64,000 nucleotides of DNA from Paramecium octaurelia (Eukaryota > Ciliophora > Oligohymenophorea > Peniculida > Parameciidae). The stretch lies in contig CAJJDP010000025.1 in the NCBI GenBank assembly GCA_905182995.1, positions 327,680 to 391,679 on the forward strand, written 5' to 3'. The translations under genes and the position numbers were made by a program. Under the pieces are notes generated by a model that saw nothing but the letters and a program-made list of their open reading frames with translations, ran no database searches and was not told the DNA's origin. Positions 50,742-62,119 of the stretch are shown here, in pieces; within the stretch, counting starts at the first letter, position 1, and every line of letters starts with the position of its first letter.

Positions 50742-51092
50742 TCAAACTCCGCAAGCAAATATGTTCAGTATACAAATAGCATTATCACTTTCTTGTCTTA
50801 CTGCAACAGATCCATCTGTATTATTATCCCAATAACAAGAAGCTGCGACACTGAGTCCACACTCAGCTTTTTAAAGAATGAGACAACTAACAATAAATTT
50901 AAAGTGCTTATTATTTAGGTCTTTCAATTTCGTTAAAATTGTATCGCAGATTGAATTACTTTTTTTCTAAGATTCATCAATATTATTGAAATTATAAGTT
51001 TTTATTTCTTAATCAAGTATTCCTTGAGCTACCTTTGTTACTTCTACTTTTAATAGATTGTTAAAAATTTCTTCTTTTTCAAAATTGGACAT
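50742..51092 (-). CDS. dynein light chain, Tctex1 type
   Basis: About 116 residues in one exon, ATG 51092 to TGA 50742, the normal length for the DYNLT family. Conserved features: the helix SICDTILTKLKDLNNKHFKF, then the beta strands FIVSCLILQKAECGLSVAAS and CYWDNNTDGSVAVRQESDNA, ending ICILNIFACGV. The WD in CYWDNNTD and the CI..IFA end are typical. These light chains dimerise and bind dynein intermediate chains of axonemal and cytoplasmic motors; which motor cannot be told. Confidence 0.85.
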
Positions 51093-52960
51093 TATTTTTA
51101 ATATTTTTCTATTATTATTAATATACTTCTTATTCTAATTAATTATATAAGACAATTAAGGTAGACAAATTCACAGAGATAACCGAAAAAGATAAAGTCA
51201 TTTCTTCTTTATATATCTTCAAAACAAGGAATTTGTTCAAATTTAATCTACATATATAGGTAAAAAGTATTTTTAATTTAAATTGAAATTTATATTATCT
51301 TTATTGTTATCTAAGAATTGGAAGGAGCAAAGGCGTGATGCTGAACTATTATTTTATATATAAATTATATTATAACTATTATATCTGAATTTAGACTGAT
51401 TAATTCGGAATTAATATAAAAATCAAACCCATAATTTCAAACTTTTGCTTTTTATATATAAGCAAAAATTGGGTATTTAAAAACCAATAGAAGTATACGT
51501 ACCTTACTAAGAAGAATTTTAGGATAGCAAGAAGTGCACTTTGGAAAAAGATTTGATATTAATTATATGGATGCATTTATAAACGCTATCTATATACCTA
51601 TAAAATTAAAATTGAAATATTCATTCGGATTCTAAGTTCATTTGTAGATGGATTTCTCAAAATAAATACAAGAATATATATATTTTAAAGAAAAAGTGTT
51701 TAGTATTAAAGTTTTTGAAGATTGGCATTTTAGAGTTTAGAAAAAATCTTTTGGATGCGTGAAACTGAAAAAAGAATTTTAACACTCTATATGTCAGAGA
51801 GATCTTTTGTGTGTTGTGCCTAGTTTGTTAAATTATTTCTCCAATTATTCGTTTAGAAGATTATTAATACCTTTATACTATTTAGAATTCAAAAATTATT
51901 AATTATTGTTTACCGTATTATTTATATGTTTATGAAAATGCTTTTCATTGAAAAAATGGAACATTTACTAATTACTATAATAATTTAGAAATTTAACCTG
52001 ATCCCAATTAGATTAATAATCTAGAAGTTTTAGTTGTTTTCTCATTTTAATATAGAATTGTTTTAATTCAAATGTTGCAATTTGTTATGAAAAATTAAGA
52101 TTTGAATAACAATTGAAATTTCTTTAGAGTTTTCAAGATTTTCTTAATTTTCCTTATTTGGAAGTGTTTTTCTTTCAGGAACTTAAGAATATGTATAATT
52201 AATTAATAGAAATTGAGAAGTCATTTTGGATTTACCAATCTTTTTACGTTTGTTCTTTTATTGGAAGTATCTATTGTTTTGGAATATGATTCTTTAAAGA
52301 GAGTAATTAAACTCAATAATGTATTAATAATTTAGAATTCTAAAATATTTAGGAACTAAGAAATTACTATCATTAAGATTTTACTAACTATCTATTAAGA
52401 TTATTAATAATTAGAATTAGAAACTTATGATATGAATTGCTTTTAAGGATATACTCATTATATTTGGATCTTTTATATTTACTTTACTTTTGGAATATTG
52501 TATTTTTGGAACTTATTACCTTATTATATTATTGTTTTAGCCTACTATTATTATTTTGATGATTTTAACTGAAATAAAATTATGAGTTATTTTAGGTATT
52601 AAGTGATTATGTTTAAAATATTGAAAAAAGTGATTTCTTTTTGGTATTTTAAGATATAATAAATTAGTATTTATTATAATACATAAATTTTATGATGTTA
52701 GTCATTGCCTTTTATTACCCTGCAATTGCTGTTAGTTGTTTTATGTATGAATTTTTAAACAATTGAAGTTTTCATATGCAGTTTAAGTACGACTGATGTC
52801 CAGCAGAAACTAAGAGTGAGTTTGTTGAATTCCTGAATTTGTTCAATTGAAATAATTTCAAGTAGATTACTTTATAATAGGATTCCAAACTTGGTTTCTG
52901 TTTCAACCTTATTTACCAAACTCTAGTGCTAGTGCGCTATTGAATCAACTTACTATAACA
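51093..52960. other. AT-rich region without confident gene
   Basis: About 1.9 kb. One plus frame is free of TGA for about 130 codons from ATG 51570 (MDAFINAIYIPIKLKLKYSF) and another for about 100 codons at 52260-52570, both rich in Ile, Leu, Phe and Tyr, as expected from translated AT-rich DNA. Short words such as TTTAGAATTC recur. I see no domain, RNA gene or clear transposon end. Confidence 0.4.
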
Positions 52961-52972
52961 CCATGGAAGAAT

Positions 52973-53811
52973 AGAAAACTAAGAAGGAAATTAAGAGCAA
53001 ATTGGAAAAGAATGTAGTTAACTTAATTTTAGGATAAACTCTATGGAATTTGGATGAAGATAGTCAAAGATAAAAGAGACAATAAACTATATTGAAAGAA
53101 ACACTAATTTTGTTTACCACTGAAATCTGATTATTGGAATTTTAGAGATGGAAGAGAATTTAAGGATTAGAGAGACTAAACTATAATAAACCAATAACCA
53201 ATCAATTCCCTTTAGATATTTGACGTAGATAGATTATTATTAGGCTACGTCCCTAGAGTGGAGTGCTTTATCAAGACCCCTGAATTACAATCTAACAATA
53301 AAAGATAGATCTGAAACTAAGAACTCATAATTATTTTGAAGTAGATAAATTAATTTTAGGTTCAAATCATAATGTTTGATTCACTAGTTGAACTCTTAAA
53401 AATCTAAAGAAATAAACCCTATCAAAGATTTCAAAACTATTGTTTCTTTCAATGAAGAATTTATTAATTGAAGTAACTTACCTTATTTTAGATTCCTCAC
53501 CTGATGTATGTTTAGCAGAATTGAATAATAAATGTCATTTAGATTTCTAATAATTCAAAATATAGTAAAATGATGAAGTTTTAAAATGGAAATGGAAGAT
53601 AATCAAAATTCAAATAAAGAAAGAGATTCAGAAAAAGAATAGAACATAATTTCAAGAAGATTTAACCTCTATTTTATTAAGTAATGGATTCTATAATAGA
53701 TTCACTGAGACTAGTAGTCAATAGAAGTTTTTAATAGAAGAATTAGAAGATTTAGACTTAAGTTTTTAAGTATTTATCATAACAAAATCAGAGAATACAT
53801 GTTGTAATTGA
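52973..53811 (+). pseudogene. possible decayed gene
   Basis: ATG 52973 starts MEEQKTKKEIKSKLEKNVVN, LILGQTLWNLDEDSQRQKRQ, which looks coding, but the frame meets TGA within 55 codons. A second convincing frame, from about 53400, reads LLFLSMKNLLIEVTYLILDS, CLAELNNKCHLDFQQFKI and FTETSSQQKFLIEELEDLDL, ending at TGA 53809-53811. Between them the frame changes several times with no usable introns. The pieces have an armadillo/HEAT-like feel, which is only an impression. Most simply, a decaying host gene. Confidence 0.35.
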
Positions 53812-55542
53812 AGATATGATACCCTACAGAACCCGAAGTCTTTTCCCTGATCAGATTTAACTTCTTTTCTATAAATTCCAGAACCTTAAGAATCTATGGA
53901 CTAAGACCAAAAGACCAGCAAACCAAGAGACAGACAATCAGAAGATTCAGCCTTGAGACAAGTTCTAGTGCCATTTGAGATCCCAAAAATTGCCAAAAGA
54001 GACAGACAACTGAGAGACACAGAAGTTTTCTACCTTGTTCTTTTCCAGTTGAGCCAAATAATCAATAATTCTTGAGAACCAAACGGTTTACCCAATGAGA
54101 CACCAAAAACTACATTGCCAGTATCCAGAGAGAATCCACCCACTATTTTAGAGTCCCCAAGATTCTTTTCTAAGAAATAAGTTTCTAAGATTCCCATTTC
54201 AGAATGATTCCCCAACTTCCTGTTGTCAGATGCCCCGAATTAATAATTCAGACTAGAGACTAATCTTTCTAAGAGCCCCTTTCCTTAATATTAGACCGAT
54301 CACGAAGATGGAAGAATCTACTGCAGACCAATCTAAGATCCACCCTTTACCTTTATATCTTATTGACCGAACCTTGTTGAGCCCCAAGATTTTTCTAAAT
54401 TACTTAATGCAAAGACAGTTTCCTTTTAATTTTCAAAGAGAGTTGTTCCCTTATACTTTAAGAGCCAAACAAGATTATTTCTTTTTAAATACAAATTTTG
54501 ATGTCATAACGAAGAGCAACAAGAATTCCTTTTAAGAACCTAAAGAAAGTTTCGAAAGATTATGTTAATAATGCAGATGCTTATTTGTTATTTTAGTGCT
54601 TTTTTTGACTACTCGAAAGTCCTTTATTTTTCTAGAATACTAAATTGAAGTGCCACCATCCTTTAATTTCTTGAAGACCCCAATAGACCAAATGAGACCC
54701 TTATTTCTAAATATAAGATTCTGAACTATCCTTAGACTAAAGACCCTTGTTAACTCTGTTTAAGATTGCTTTTGTTAATTTGATGATACTTTTTGGAATA
54801 ATGAATTCCCTTATGTCCCTCCTTGAAATGAACTGAAAATTTGAGTTTGAAAGTGTGCTACCCCATTAAAGAGATGCCAATCAAAAGTTGTGCCTCCCCC
54901 TTTAATGAGTTGTGTGACTTGAGCCACCAAACCAAATTGGAAGAATGCAGTTTGTGATAAATGCCTGTTGCCCCTCTGGAGATCCAATTTGTGTCTAATG
55001 AATATTAATTCATGGAAAATTGGTCCCTTCCCACAGATTTTATGGTTGCCTTAGAATTGTGTGTGTGTGAAATTACGTCCCTTCAACACATTGATGTGTT
55101 TGATATAAAAATCCCTTGAATGTTGCTAAAGAGAGATCAGAAATGGACAATAGACACGCCGATTAGAGAGAGATCTGAAAGGAGAAGATAGAGAGAGAAA
55201 TGAAAAGGGCCATTATTGGAATGTGAGCATGCTTAAAAAGAAGGAATAGGAAAATTTGGATCAGAGAATTGAATTGGATTTTAGGAATCGAAAATTGGAA
55301 ATGGAATCAGAATTCAGATTTGGAAAAGTAGGAAAAAAGAGAAAAAAAGAGTATGAGATCACAAATTGTGCTTACAGGTAAATATTTATTAATAGGGTAT
55401 CATATCATAATGGAATGAAATTGGCACAACAGAATTGATTCAGAGAACTTAGACCATAAAGTGGAAAGAGCAATTTGGATCAAGTTTGGATGTGAAGTTT
55501 ATTCATTTGTACATAATTAAAATACAAAACAAATAAAAAATA
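53812..55542. other. compositionally odd block, no recognised gene
   Basis: Clearly less AT-rich than the rest of the window and TGA-rich in most frames. It is full of diverged short repeats on the plus strand: AAGAGACAGACAA at about 53926 and 53997, CCCCAAGATT at about 54155 and 54381, GACTAAGACC / GACTAAAGACC at about 53909 and 54734, plus many GAGNCCCC words. A (TG)n run sits at about 55058. Two frames are open: ATG 54308 to TGA 54717 on plus (MEESTADQSKIHPLPLYLID) and ATG 54197 to TGA 53718 on minus (MGILETYFLEKNLGDSKIVG). Neither matches a family I know. Purine-rich stretches (GAGAGAGA...) dominate 55.13-55.4 kb. Confidence 0.5.
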
Positions 55543-56948
55543 TCAAATTTCTTAATCATCCTTGAATTAACCCTTTTTCTTATTACTATTATTTTTGGCT
55601 GGAGTTGCCACCTACCATTCAGGATAAGAGGAATCTCTATCATGATGCAAATAACTAAATTCTTATAATTTAATACATCCATATCTTTTTTTCTTAATCA
55701 TATTTAACACATGGATCACTTGATTAATGTAATCTGTCTAAGGCTCCTGAAATTATAGAACTCATTTTCTCTTCTGGCAAATTCTCATTTATATATTAAG
55801 AGTCTCTAACTAAATTTACAATGTCAGCTCTTGTACCAAATCCCTTTGGTAACCTTGCTGATGCATCTCTGACAAGAGATAATATAGTAACATAGGTAGG
55901 TCTTTCGTTCTTAAGTAATTCATGTTATCTTGGCTTTTAACTCGATCCTGATATTAATTTCTTAGCCACAGGAGCAACTGTTACTTTAGAACTATCTATG
56001 CAGGTAAAGGTGTAAGGTTGAAGTGGATTTTGATATCTTTCTCTTTCTTATTTCCAATAGAACTCCAGCCATTCTTTATTGGTTTGTCCGTTGGGAATGT
56101 TAGACTCTTGAAAATTTTATGTTTGATTTTTATTCTGCTGCTTAATTGATTTTTTTGCTTGCATTAAAGCCAGAGTCATAGCTGTAGTAGCAATTGAAGT
56201 TGACGTTAAAGGTGGCAATGGTGTTATTGGAGTTATGATAAATAAGGATTGTGCTGATGGAATAAACTACTATTGGATTTATGGTTGAGGCTATAAGGAA
56301 TATTGTTAAACATTTGCTGAGGATTATGATTGAGATGTTTATGTTGAAAATCCATCATCTTCCAATTCATCATTTTCATCTAATTTCACCTATTTATTTA
56401 TCTCGTAATCCTCTGAAATCGATGATGGAGATCGCTAAAATATGATTCTTTTCTTTCTTTAAAGTGCATTCTAAATTCTATTTTGATCTTTATGAAAGCA
56501 ATCATAGAGATTTGAATAGTATTCATTTAAATGGTTCCGTGAGATTTTCAGCTCCAATTTTTCACAAATTTCTTTATTTCTGGTAAAATATCCACTTTTC
56601 ATTTTCATCAAGAAAATATTTAATGGACTCCCGAAATGAAAATTTTTATTGCCTTCAATCACATCTTAGAATAGTTGTAAATCAGCTTCAGGCAATAGAC
56701 AACATAAAGAATCAATCTCTTGTTTTGTGAAATTTTCCGCAGAAAAGACCTACGATAAAATATTTCAATACATTTTCTAAAGAAGCCAATGCCATAAGGC
56801 TTAATGGGAAGGTATATTATTGGCCTTTGTAATACAGAATTACTTTGTCTCCCTAAAATACTAGAAAATATTAACACAAGATTTACTCACTTTATTCTTC
56901 GTCTTCTCCTTCATCGCTTGAGAATTATTTAAAATTGTCATACAACAT
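55543..56948 (-). CDS. NFRKB: NFRKB-like subunit of the INO80 chromatin-remodelling complex
   Basis: About 440 residues from ATG 56948 (MLYDNFKQFSSDEGEDEEQI). The N-terminal DEUBAD-like region reads PLSLMALASLENVFSAENFT, then EIDSLCCLLPEADLQLFQDV. The middle is a low-complexity Gln/Ser/Pro linker. The C-terminal winged-helix domain is diagnostic: LSLVRDASARLPKGFGTRAD, IVNLVRDSQYINENLPEEKM, SGALDRLHQSSDPCVKYD and, after a 22-nt intron, KKIWIYLHHDRDSSYPEWQ. The human protein has RDAAARLPNGEGTRAEI and RKLWIYLHRDR at these places. Other introns: 30 nt and 22 nt in the 5' part (about 56876-56905 and 56755-56776). Stop TGA 55543. It is shorter than animal NFRKB (about 1,300 residues) because the linker is reduced. 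Nuclear function is inferred from homology. Confidence 0.87.
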
Positions 56949-57080
56949 TTCTAAGCTATTTTATCCATAAAATTACATTATTCCACAAACTATTCCAAGT
57001 TCTTTTTATTTGATTAAAAAGTCTTTTGATAATGGTCAACACGCGAATTCATTAAATTTAGAATATAAGTTATTATAAAA

Positions 57081-59305
57081 TCAAATTTATGGTTCCTTTG
57101 AATTTTTGACTTCATTAATTACAGAGATTATATCTATAATCTTGATTGGCTTTGATACAAAAGCATCAAACCCTTTCTATTAGCATTTCTCTTTTTCTTT
57201 TAAATCGTCATATCCAGTCAACGCAATGATATAGCTTTTAGGAAGGAGATTGTTGCTTTCCTATACTTGATTATATAATATGAATACCAACAATCGAATC
57301 TGCTCTGTTGCTTCATATCCATTCATTATAGGCATCGTCAAATCCATAAATATATATTGATATCTTAGTTCATTCATCATACGCAATTTAATCTTTTGAA
57401 TCGCTTATTCTCCATTATAAGCTTCTTCAACTGTGATAAAATCATATTTTGTTAGAATCAATCTAAATGCGATCACATTCACAGGTGAATCGTCGACAAC
57501 TAAAATAGTACAAGGCTCTGGAAATAGCATTCTCATCATTTCATCAATAGATTCTTTTATCTGTAAGGGTTTTCTTTATCTATTTTAGATTGCTGGTGAC
57601 TCCGTACTATCAATATGATATCCTGGTGTATTCAAAGGACTATTATTATCTACTTATTTATGGGCTTTTTAAATTTATTTAGCATTTGTTATTTCACTAC
57701 TTAATTCAAGATATTATTCTATATTCTTTGACTTAGAGTGATCAGAGTCTTCAACACTGCATAAGTTACATAAATTATATAAGCCACCCTGATTTTCTCG
57801 TTTTATCAATGACTTTTTTTAAGTTTTCTTTCTCTAAACCTTTCTTAATTGGTAAATAGAGTTGGATAGTTTTTTATCTTGAATTTCTTAAAGAGTTGAA
57901 ATGCTTTTTTTGTTTAATTTTTTTTGATTTTGCAAAGAAGGTGCTAAAAGAGATTAATTGAAAATAGTAAATTGTGATGTTAACAACTAATTAGCAGAGT
58001 TTTGATCATAGGATATCTATTTAGTATCTTATTTATAAAAGGTGGTCATTTCTTTGGAATTGGTAATGGTAGTCAGATTTCTTTAATCATTATTAATATA
58101 AACATCAAAACTAAATTTAGAACCAATTCCAACTTGACTTATCAATTCAATGTTATCCGTTGGCCCCAACAAGCCAACCAATTTTTTGCAAATAACTAAT
58201 CCCAAACCTATGCCATGTTTATTTGAACCATTATTGGTGAAATCAAATGTTCCATACATTTAAAATAACTTAGGTTTAATATTATCAGGAATACCCACTC
58301 CAGTGTCTGAAACACTTATTGTGATGAGCCTGACTTACTAATTTTCAATCTCACTATACTTATAATCAACAACAATATCTATTTTACCCTTTTCTGTAAA
58401 TTTTAGAGAATTACTTAAAAGATTTAATAAAATTTATTTGATCCGATTGGGATCAGAATACATCAATCTGTCTCCAAAAGTGATATTCTTCTAGACAACG
58501 ATGCCCTTCTGATTGGCTTACAAAGAAACCAAATCGATTATTTCTTAGACGATGGCTTGAATGTAGAAGGTTGTATTAGTCAATCTTAGAGTGTTCTTTT
58601 GAATTCTGGAGAAGTCCAAGATATCACTGATCATGTACAATAATAATTGAGCCCACTTTTTTAGTATGATTAAATAATGAATTTCAATTTGATCGACAAC
58701 TATTCTAAGGAAATTATTACAATATAATTACTATTCCAAATATTACACAATGGCTACAATTCCGTTGATGGGAGTCTTGAAGTCATGTGACACACTTACT
58801 AAGAGATCGTCTTTGTATTAATCTCTCAATTTTAATTCTTCAATTTATTATTGCTATTGTTTTTCAGATTGGGACTAGAAAATCAGCATAATGGCTGGTT
58901 ATTGTTCCCAAATTACTTCGAGGACGTCGATATCAGCAGGGAAGTAATTCTTAATTTATTCTTTTTCCTACAGAGTTGGAGTGAAGGATTCAAGGGTGCA
59001 ATGCTCAAATCGCTTTTTACTGTGATATTAATATTATCTTTTTTTTAAAAACTTTTTTTTGTTTAAGTAAGTCCCCAGACATTCCTTATTGGATTTAGAT
59101 GTAATGTTTTTGATTATCTAAGGTGTAAGTCCATAATAATCAATTTTAAATTAATTGGTCATGAACTTGTATTCTAGCATTAAATTCATATCATACACTC
59201 GTCTTGTATAATGCAAACAGATATAGGAAGGGATTCCTAAAAGAAATCAAAAATTTGATCAATCTGTAGTTTTTCAATGTTGGGTGTTTTGTGTTTTATA
59301 TACAT
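57081..59305 (-). CDS. hybrid histidine kinase 1 (soluble, PAS-like sensor)
   Basis: A eukaryotic hybrid two-component protein of about 720 residues. N-terminus from ATG 59305 is PAS-like (FDFFQESLPISVCIIQDE) and has no membrane segment. A coiled linker leads to the dimerisation domain with H-box VSVSHDFKTPINGI (phospho-accepting His). The ATPase domain has the N box LLNLLSNSLKFTEKGK, G1 VSDTGVGIP and G2 KHGIGLGLVICKKL. A Ser/Lys-rich linker of about 130 residues follows, then the receiver: ILVVDDSPVN (acid pair), FMDLTMPIMNGYEA (phospho-accepting Asp), ALTGYDD (Thr) and FVSKPIKI (Lys). Stop TGA 57081. All catalytic residues are kept, so autophosphorylation and internal relay to Asp are expected. 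One 23-nt intron lies near 59177. Tandem with a second hybrid kinase about 535 bp away on the same strand. Confidence 0.9.
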
Positions 59306-59392
59306 AGCTATTTATAAATTCAAATTACTACTTCGAATGATCAAGATCAAATATCCGAATATGGTTAGATATGCCAACGGTTATGAGTAAAA

Positions 59393-59840
59393 ATGAGTCC
59401 TAAAAAGGAAGTAGAAGAGGCAAAACACAAAATAAATTACTTTTGATGTGTCGAGTAAGATGAAAGCACTCAATAAGAGTCTAGCACTTATATAGAAGCC
59501 TAAGGTCTAATTTAGAAAATGGTTTTTACATCTTTATCCAAGTTTAACAATTCATATGATAGACACACACTTCCTATAAGCAAAACCAATAATATTTTCT
59601 ATCCAAAACATCCAAATACCAATAGTAAATCCATTAACAAATAGTAATTATCTGTTTCTTCAGTAACTCCATTATAAATTGCTAGTATAATGGATTATAA
59701 AATCAATGTGGCAATAATAATTATCATTTATTTTATTAAATATATCTATATACTAATTTTTTGTTTCCAATCGTAGACATTCTCACAAAGTAACTCTCCC
59801 TTGGCTTATAATAATAATATATATAGAAATAAATATCGAT
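59393..59840 (+). CDS. small polar protein with in-frame TGA; 3' end uncertain
   Basis: ATG 59393 reads MSPKKEVEEAKHKINYF, then TGA at 59444-59446, and continues in the same frame CVEQDESTQQESSTYIEAQG, LIQKMVFTSLSKFNNSYDRH, TLPISKTNNIFYPKHPNTNS. The polar composition is similar on both sides, so the TGA seems to sit inside a real gene. A GT...AG pair 45 nt apart (59411-59455) would remove it in frame but is long for this genome. A second ATG at 59383 is in another frame. The 3' part after IAS is unclear: a long AT-rich stretch may be an intron before TFSQSNSPLAYNNNIY. The gene lies head-to-head with one histidine kinase and tail-to-tail with the other. Family unknown. Confidence 0.4.
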
Positions 59841-62030
59841 CAAAAATAATATTTGCTGAGTATTTTTTTAAGTTGTTGTGTATCTATGGGTTTAGGCAAA
59901 ACATCGTTCATTCCCGATTTATATGCTATGTCAATATTTTCTTTGCTATCGAAAGCACTACACATAATAATGAATGACACAATGTTCTTCTATTATAAAA
60001 ACTATGAAATTTCTTTGCTACATTGATAACCATCAATCCCAGGCATATCGATATCCATGAAAATTAATTTATATCCACATTAGCAACTATCATACTTTCT
60101 CCTAACCATTTCGATGGCCATCACTCCATCATAAGCACTATCGCACTTTATATTAAAATATTTTAAGACTGTGATGAAAGCTAAATGATTGAAGGGGATG
60201 TCATCGACAATCAAAACATGACTGCAATGACATTACTTTTTAGTTTTACTTTAATATGGTATCTAAATGAATTCATCAGTCGGTATTGTAAGAATCTCTT
60301 CCTATGTATTTAGATCTTAAACGTAAAATCTTCCCTTTGTAAATTAATTTAATGAACTCGTTATAGATAGCTCACCTTTATGACACAATTTTAATGCGAT
60401 TTAACTTGAAACCTTTAATCCGAGACCAACATATTAGATGTAATCTTCATCCCCTCGTTTTAGGATGTCAGTTTCTTGATTTTAGAGGATTTTATTAATC
60501 AAATAAAGTTTCTCAACCGAGATCCCACAACCAGTGTCAAACACTTCAAATGAATAAATCGAACCCATTCTGTTTATATTGAATTATATTAGGCCATTTT
60601 ATTTGGTAAATTTGACTGAATTATTTAATAAGTTTACTAAAATTTAGACGATTCTGTCATAATCATTATTTATTGTGCTGTCATCACAAGTTTGAACAAC
60701 AAAGTTAATTTATTTTTATTGGCATTCATCCTTAAAATAATAATCTATTGTTTGGATTAGAGTTGATATTTTAAATGAAGTTGGCCTTAATTAGAATGTT
60801 TATGCTTCAAAATTAGCATAATCAAGGATATCGTTTATCTAATGTAACAATTTTCTGTTTGAAATGATTGCAGGTTTTAAATAAGCCTATTCGATTTGTT
60901 AGTGTTATTATAATTTTTCAGATTTTAATTCTTATTCTAATATTTGTAAGAGTGCCAATGAGCAATTTAATGGAGTTTTCAATTCATGAGAAAATGAGTT
61001 TATCAGCATTGATTAAAACCGAAATCTTTCTCGAATTTCAAATTGTCTTTCCTTTTTTGATATGTTTTGTATACAAATCATACTTCCTTAAGTAATCTCG
61101 TATATTTTAATTTCATATGTCTTGGTTGTAGTGGGATCCCTATATTTGAGAGCATTTTGATTAAAACTGTCTGAGACTCCTCTATTTGTCTTGTGTTTGT
61201 TGATTATTTGAGAAATATCAATAAAATTACTAAATTACCTCTGTTAAGATAAGGCTTTTTTTCTAGTTTGACTGAAAGATTATAATCTTTTCATCTAAAA
61301 CTCAGACATCTAATCTTCCGAAGAATTGAATATGGATTTTTTATCCAATTATTAAAGGCAAGCCCTTGAAGTATAAAGACAAATTTACTTTTAAATCATC
61401 ATAAACAATTGGGACTAAAAATTTTCTTCTTTGATATTTGAACAATATTTTTTTGCTTTGTAATTAGAATTTGTGATGTTTTATTTATCATCCAAAATGC
61501 AAATTCCAAATGGTAGAAAATTAAAGAGATCAAATACGTCCTACTAATCTGTCTAGGAGTTTATGTTAAGATATGACAATTTTCTTTCGGATGATATCTA
61601 ATTCTTACTGTTTAGTTATTTACTATCCTAAAAATAAATAATTTGATACATGGGAGTAGATGTAGATTGTGAATGATACAAATAGAATTCCTAAGTAAAC
61701 CCAATCTATGATTTGGAAAACTTAGAAATAAATAAAGCTTACACGACAACAATAAAGGACCAGTATTACGATCTTAAACTTGATGTTAAACTTTATAGAT
61801 GCAATAATTGGAGGTGTAAATTAGTGATCGAAGAAACATAACTCTAGGAGGAGTAATATTCTTATGTATTTCCAAATCGAATGTAGATTCTTCTTCAGCA
61901 AAATGACTTACACTATTAAATTGGCTGCTGATATTATTATGAGATAGATATCTTAAGAGAAACTTGCAGTAATGAGATGTTTAAGAGCAAATAAAACTTG
62001 TATTCCTCTTCTACTTTTATATTTAATCAT
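59840..62030 (-). CDS. hybrid histidine kinase 2 (membrane sensor)
   Basis: About 710 residues from ATG 62030 (MIKYKSRRGIQVLFALKHLI). The first 200 residues hold several membrane segments (DIYLIIISAANLIVQVILL, YIRILLLLELCFF, IVILVLYCCRVSFIYF, WVYLGILFVSFTIYIY), so it senses at a membrane. Then H-box NSFSHELKTPLNCSL, N box ILVNLLNNSVKFTK, G1 VFDTGCGIS, G2 YVGLGLKVSSQIAL, and a receiver with VLIVDDIPFN (acid pair), FMDIDMPGIDGYQC (Asp), CSAFDS (Ser) and VLPKPIDT (Lys), ending at TGA 59840. All key residues are present. The middle linker (about 61.1-61.6 kb) was not fully resolved and probably holds introns. Related in plan to the neighbouring kinase but with a different sensor half. Confidence 0.88.
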
Positions 62031-62119
62031 CTAATTTAAATAATTAATCTGAAATATAAATTTCATAATAAATTAGCAATGTATAGGATGAAAACTTAAA
62101 TAATAAAAGAAATCATGAT

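Noticed and set aside
51093-52960. Transposase or reverse-transcriptase gene
   Set aside because: No catalytic motif and no terminal repeats could be recognised; the open frames are low-complexity.
53812-55542. Telomere-like C4A2/C3A3 repeat array
   Set aside because: CCCCAA words occur but singly, never as a tandem array, so no telomere or telomere-addition site is supported.
56659-56877. Minus-strand ORF upstream of NFRKB in another frame
   Set aside because: It is a shadow: a 22-nt intron and the neighbouring frame give the conserved NFRKB N-terminus.
59341-59400. ATG 59383 as start of the small gene
   Set aside because: Its frame (MSKNESQKGSRRGKTQNK) ends quickly or leads into a less protein-like frame; the frame from 59393 agrees with the good downstream sequence despite the TGA.
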